Below are positions 6,526 to 7,122 of a DNA stretch of 7,122 nt, piece by piece; the stretch's first letter is position 1, and each line of letters opens with the position of its first letter. Source of the stretch: Vulcanimicrobiota bacterium (GTDB taxonomy: Bacteria > Vulcanimicrobiota > Vulcanimicrobiia > Vulcanimicrobiales > Vulcanimicrobiaceae); NCBI GenBank assembly GCA_019233165.1, contig JAFAMS010000362.1, forward strand, positions 1-7,122, read 5' to 3'. The translations under genes were made by a program, and so were the position numbers. The notes below the pieces were generated by a model that did no database searches, had not been told where the DNA came from, and saw only the letters and a program-made list of their open reading frames with translations.

Positions 6526-7122
6526 GCGGCCGTCTTCGCGAGCTCCCACAGATCTTCCAGTTCGTCGAGGCTCAGATCGCCGAGATTCCGCCCCTCGGCC
6601 GACGCGCGTGCCTCCATGAACGCAAACCGGCGGTAGAATTTCTCGTTCGCCTCGCGCAAGGCGCCTTCGGCGTCGATCCCGAGCCGGCGCGTCACGTTCA
6701 CGAGCGTGAACAGCACGTCTCCGATCTCTTCGCGAACCAGGCCCTCGTCGCCGGCCCGCCGCGCGTCGTCGAGCTCGGCGATCTCCTCCGCGAGCTTGTG
6801 CGTCACCGAACGCACGTCCGGCCAATCGAAGCCGACGCGTGCGGCCTTGTCCTGCATTTTTTGCGCGCGCTGTAGAGCGCCGAGCGCTTTGGGGATACCG
6901 TCGAGCCGGCTCGTGCGCGAACGGCCCGCGTTTTCCGCCGCTTTGATTTTCTCCCAGTTCTGCCAGACCTCGCCGACGCCCGAGACGGCCTGATCGCCGA
7001 AGACGTGCGGATGGCGCCGGATCATCTTATTGGAGAGTCCGTCGATCACGTCGGCGACCGAGAACTTTCCTCGCTCTGTCGCGAGCTGCGCGTGAAAGAC
7101 GATCTGGAGCAAAAGATCTCCG
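6522..7122 (-). CDS. mazG: Nucleoside triphosphate pyrophosphohydrolase MazG (N-terminus off window)
   Basis: MazG hydrolyses NTPs/dNTPs to NMP and pyrophosphate, limiting aberrant nucleotides and, in some bacteria, tuning (p)ppGpp levels. About 199 C-terminal codons are visible. The frame stays open to the edge and begins in the conserved [11 protein letters not shown] of the first MazG domain, so the true start and the first EExxE lie outside; the TTG at 7112 is internal. HPHVFGD then [12 protein letters not shown] form the inter-domain segment. The second, catalytic domain holds [25 protein letters not shown] (metal-binding EExxE) and REEIGDVLF (ExxD), ending in [17 protein letters not shown]. 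All expected acidic ligands of the C-terminal domain are present. A short acidic tail ([14 protein letters not shown]) closes the protein. It overlaps the hotdog gene by 4 bases (GTGA), and its closeness to rqcP resembles yabN-yabO in Bacillus, where YabN carries a MazG domain. Confidence 0.95.
   Translation of the reverse strand, partial: GDLLLQIVFHAQLATERGKFSVADVIDGLSNKMIRRHPHVFGDQAVSGVGEVWQNWEKIKAAENAGRSRTSRLDGIPKALGALQRAQKMQDKAARVGFDWPDVRSVTHKLAEEIAELDDARRAGDEGLVREEIGDVLFTLVNVTRRLGIDAEGALREANEKFYRRFAFMEARASAEGRNLGDLSLDELEDLWELAKTAA

Noticed and set aside
6526..6825. N-terminal extension of the hotdog gene into mazG (start at 6825)
   Set aside because: The extra ~100 residues are the mazG sequence in another frame; the family begins at the GTG at 6525 that overlaps the mazG stop.

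Overview
The window is one compact, high-GC (roughly two-thirds G+C by eye) bacterial gene cluster. All nine genes lie on the minus strand and are transcribed from the right edge to the left. Transcription order is mazG (start off the window), a 3-aminobutyryl-CoA ammonia-lyase-like hotdog gene, rqcP, whiA, gap, pgk, tpiA, gpmI and pnp (end off the window). I see no credible plus-strand gene, RNA gene, mobile element, CRISPR array or intrinsic terminator. The long open frames on the other strand are shadows of GC-rich coding sequence. The only real gap, about 36-45 bases, lies between whiA and gap. Every other junction is an overlap of 4 to 14 bases or a spacing of 0-1 base.

From right to left there are three parts. 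(1) Housekeeping and quality control, 5877-7122: the nucleotide pyrophosphohydrolase MazG, a small hotdog-fold CoA-ammonia-lyase-like enzyme, and the S4-domain RNA-binding protein RqcP. mazG next to rqcP recalls yabN-yabO in Bacillus, with the hotdog gene inserted between them. (2) A divergent, short WhiA regulator, 5020-5886. (3) Lower glycolysis, 433-4974: glyceraldehyde-3-phosphate dehydrogenase, phosphoglycerate kinase, triosephosphate isomerase and cofactor-independent phosphoglycerate mutase, followed by a purine nucleoside phosphorylase. The order whiA-gap-pgk-tpi recalls actinobacteria. The extension gap-pgk-tpiA-gpmI recalls the Bacillus gapA operon, without cggR at its head and without eno up to the window edge.

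The four glycolytic enzymes interconvert the triose phosphates and carry glyceraldehyde 3-phosphate to 2-phosphoglycerate, producing NADH and ATP. PNP adds phosphorolytic nucleoside salvage, whose pentose phosphates can feed back into this pathway. MazG and RqcP are maintenance functions (NTP clean-up, stalled-ribosome rescue).

WhiA and RqcP suggest a lineage on the Gram-positive/Terrabacteria side. The high GC and the mixed gene order point away from classical Bacillus and from typical actinobacteria, and would fit an Eremiobacterota-, Dormibacterota- or Chloroflexota-like organism. That placement is a low-confidence inference. Most content is ordinary. The points worth a second look are the merged gene neighbourhoods, the kal-like gene coupled on both sides, the missing standard start codon of pnp, and the reduced WhiA.
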